This document shows positions 64,000 to 64,000 of a DNA stretch of 64,000 nucleotides, piece by piece. The first letter of the stretch is position 1; each line of letters starts with the position of its first letter. Origin of the DNA: Pandoraea terrae (GTDB lineage: Bacteria > Pseudomonadota > Gammaproteobacteria > Burkholderiales > Burkholderiaceae); assembly GCF_902459695.1 (NCBI RefSeq), contig NZ_CABPRZ010000001.1, positions 62,001-126,000 on the forward strand, read 5' to 3'. A program made the translations under genes and the position numbers. The notes under the pieces were generated by a model that saw only the letters and a program-made list of their open reading frames with translations, searched no databases and had not been told where the DNA came from.

Positions 64000-64000
64000 C

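Noticed and set aside
1-64000. CRISPR arrays, tRNA or rRNA genes
   Set aside because: No regularly spaced direct repeats, no cloverleaf or rRNA sequence recognised on reading.

Overview
The window is GC-rich, densely coded DNA from a Gram-negative betaproteobacterium of the order Burkholderiales. Pandoraea or a close Burkholderia relative is my best guess, from the glucokinase-HexR fusion, the Entner-Doudoroff cluster, the DUF1484-like gene, the OmpC-type porin and the contact-dependent inhibition (CDI) locus. No rRNA, tRNA or CRISPR array was seen.

0-10.2 kb is housekeeping on the minus strand: a branched-chain amino-acid ABC transporter (livK-livH-livM-livG, cut by the left edge), riboflavin genes ribD-ribE, two TPM-domain genes with a LemA lipoprotein, hemL and a PAP2 phosphatase. 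At 10.3-13.4 kb a P-type Mg2+-importing ATPase follows a leader with a 19-codon ORF whose stop codon lies in one of two mutually exclusive hairpins.

13.8-25.5 kb is a CDI locus: a CdiB-like transporter, a 2,814-residue CdiA-like effector with its overlapping immunity gene, then a frameshifted orphan toxin tail with its own candidate immunity gene, then a decayed piece of CdiA pretoxin. 26.6-32.8 kb is the Entner-Doudoroff/hexose cluster: edd diverges from zwf-pgl-glk/hexR, with two HexR-type operators in the divergent promoter. 32.8-39.7 kb holds an HglS-like (DUF1338) dioxygenase with a divergent LysR regulator, dodecin, AMP nucleosidase, a YegD-type Hsp70 and an MFS exporter.

40.1-56.1 kb is one long plus-strand catabolic cluster without an assigned substrate: porin, ABC ATPase and permease, SDR, cupin, alpha/beta hydrolase, IclR regulator, a second SDR with an altered active site, ThDP enzyme, aspartate-dehydrogenase-like protein, aldehyde dehydrogenase, ABC binding protein, two or three small proteins, Rieske oxygenase, its reductase and a VOC dioxygenase. 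Matching GTTTCA...TGRAAC palindromes before the porin and before the ABC genes are likely IclR sites. The gene set fits import and oxidative breakdown of an aromatic or amino-substituted compound.

56.1-64 kb is accessory: glutathione peroxidase, a Cys-motif hypothetical gene, then a RES/Xre-type toxin-antitoxin pair and a YhcG-like nuclease enclosed by long inverted repeats (about 57.69-57.83 and 61.47-61.60 kb), a LacI regulator and a TnpB gene cut by the right edge.
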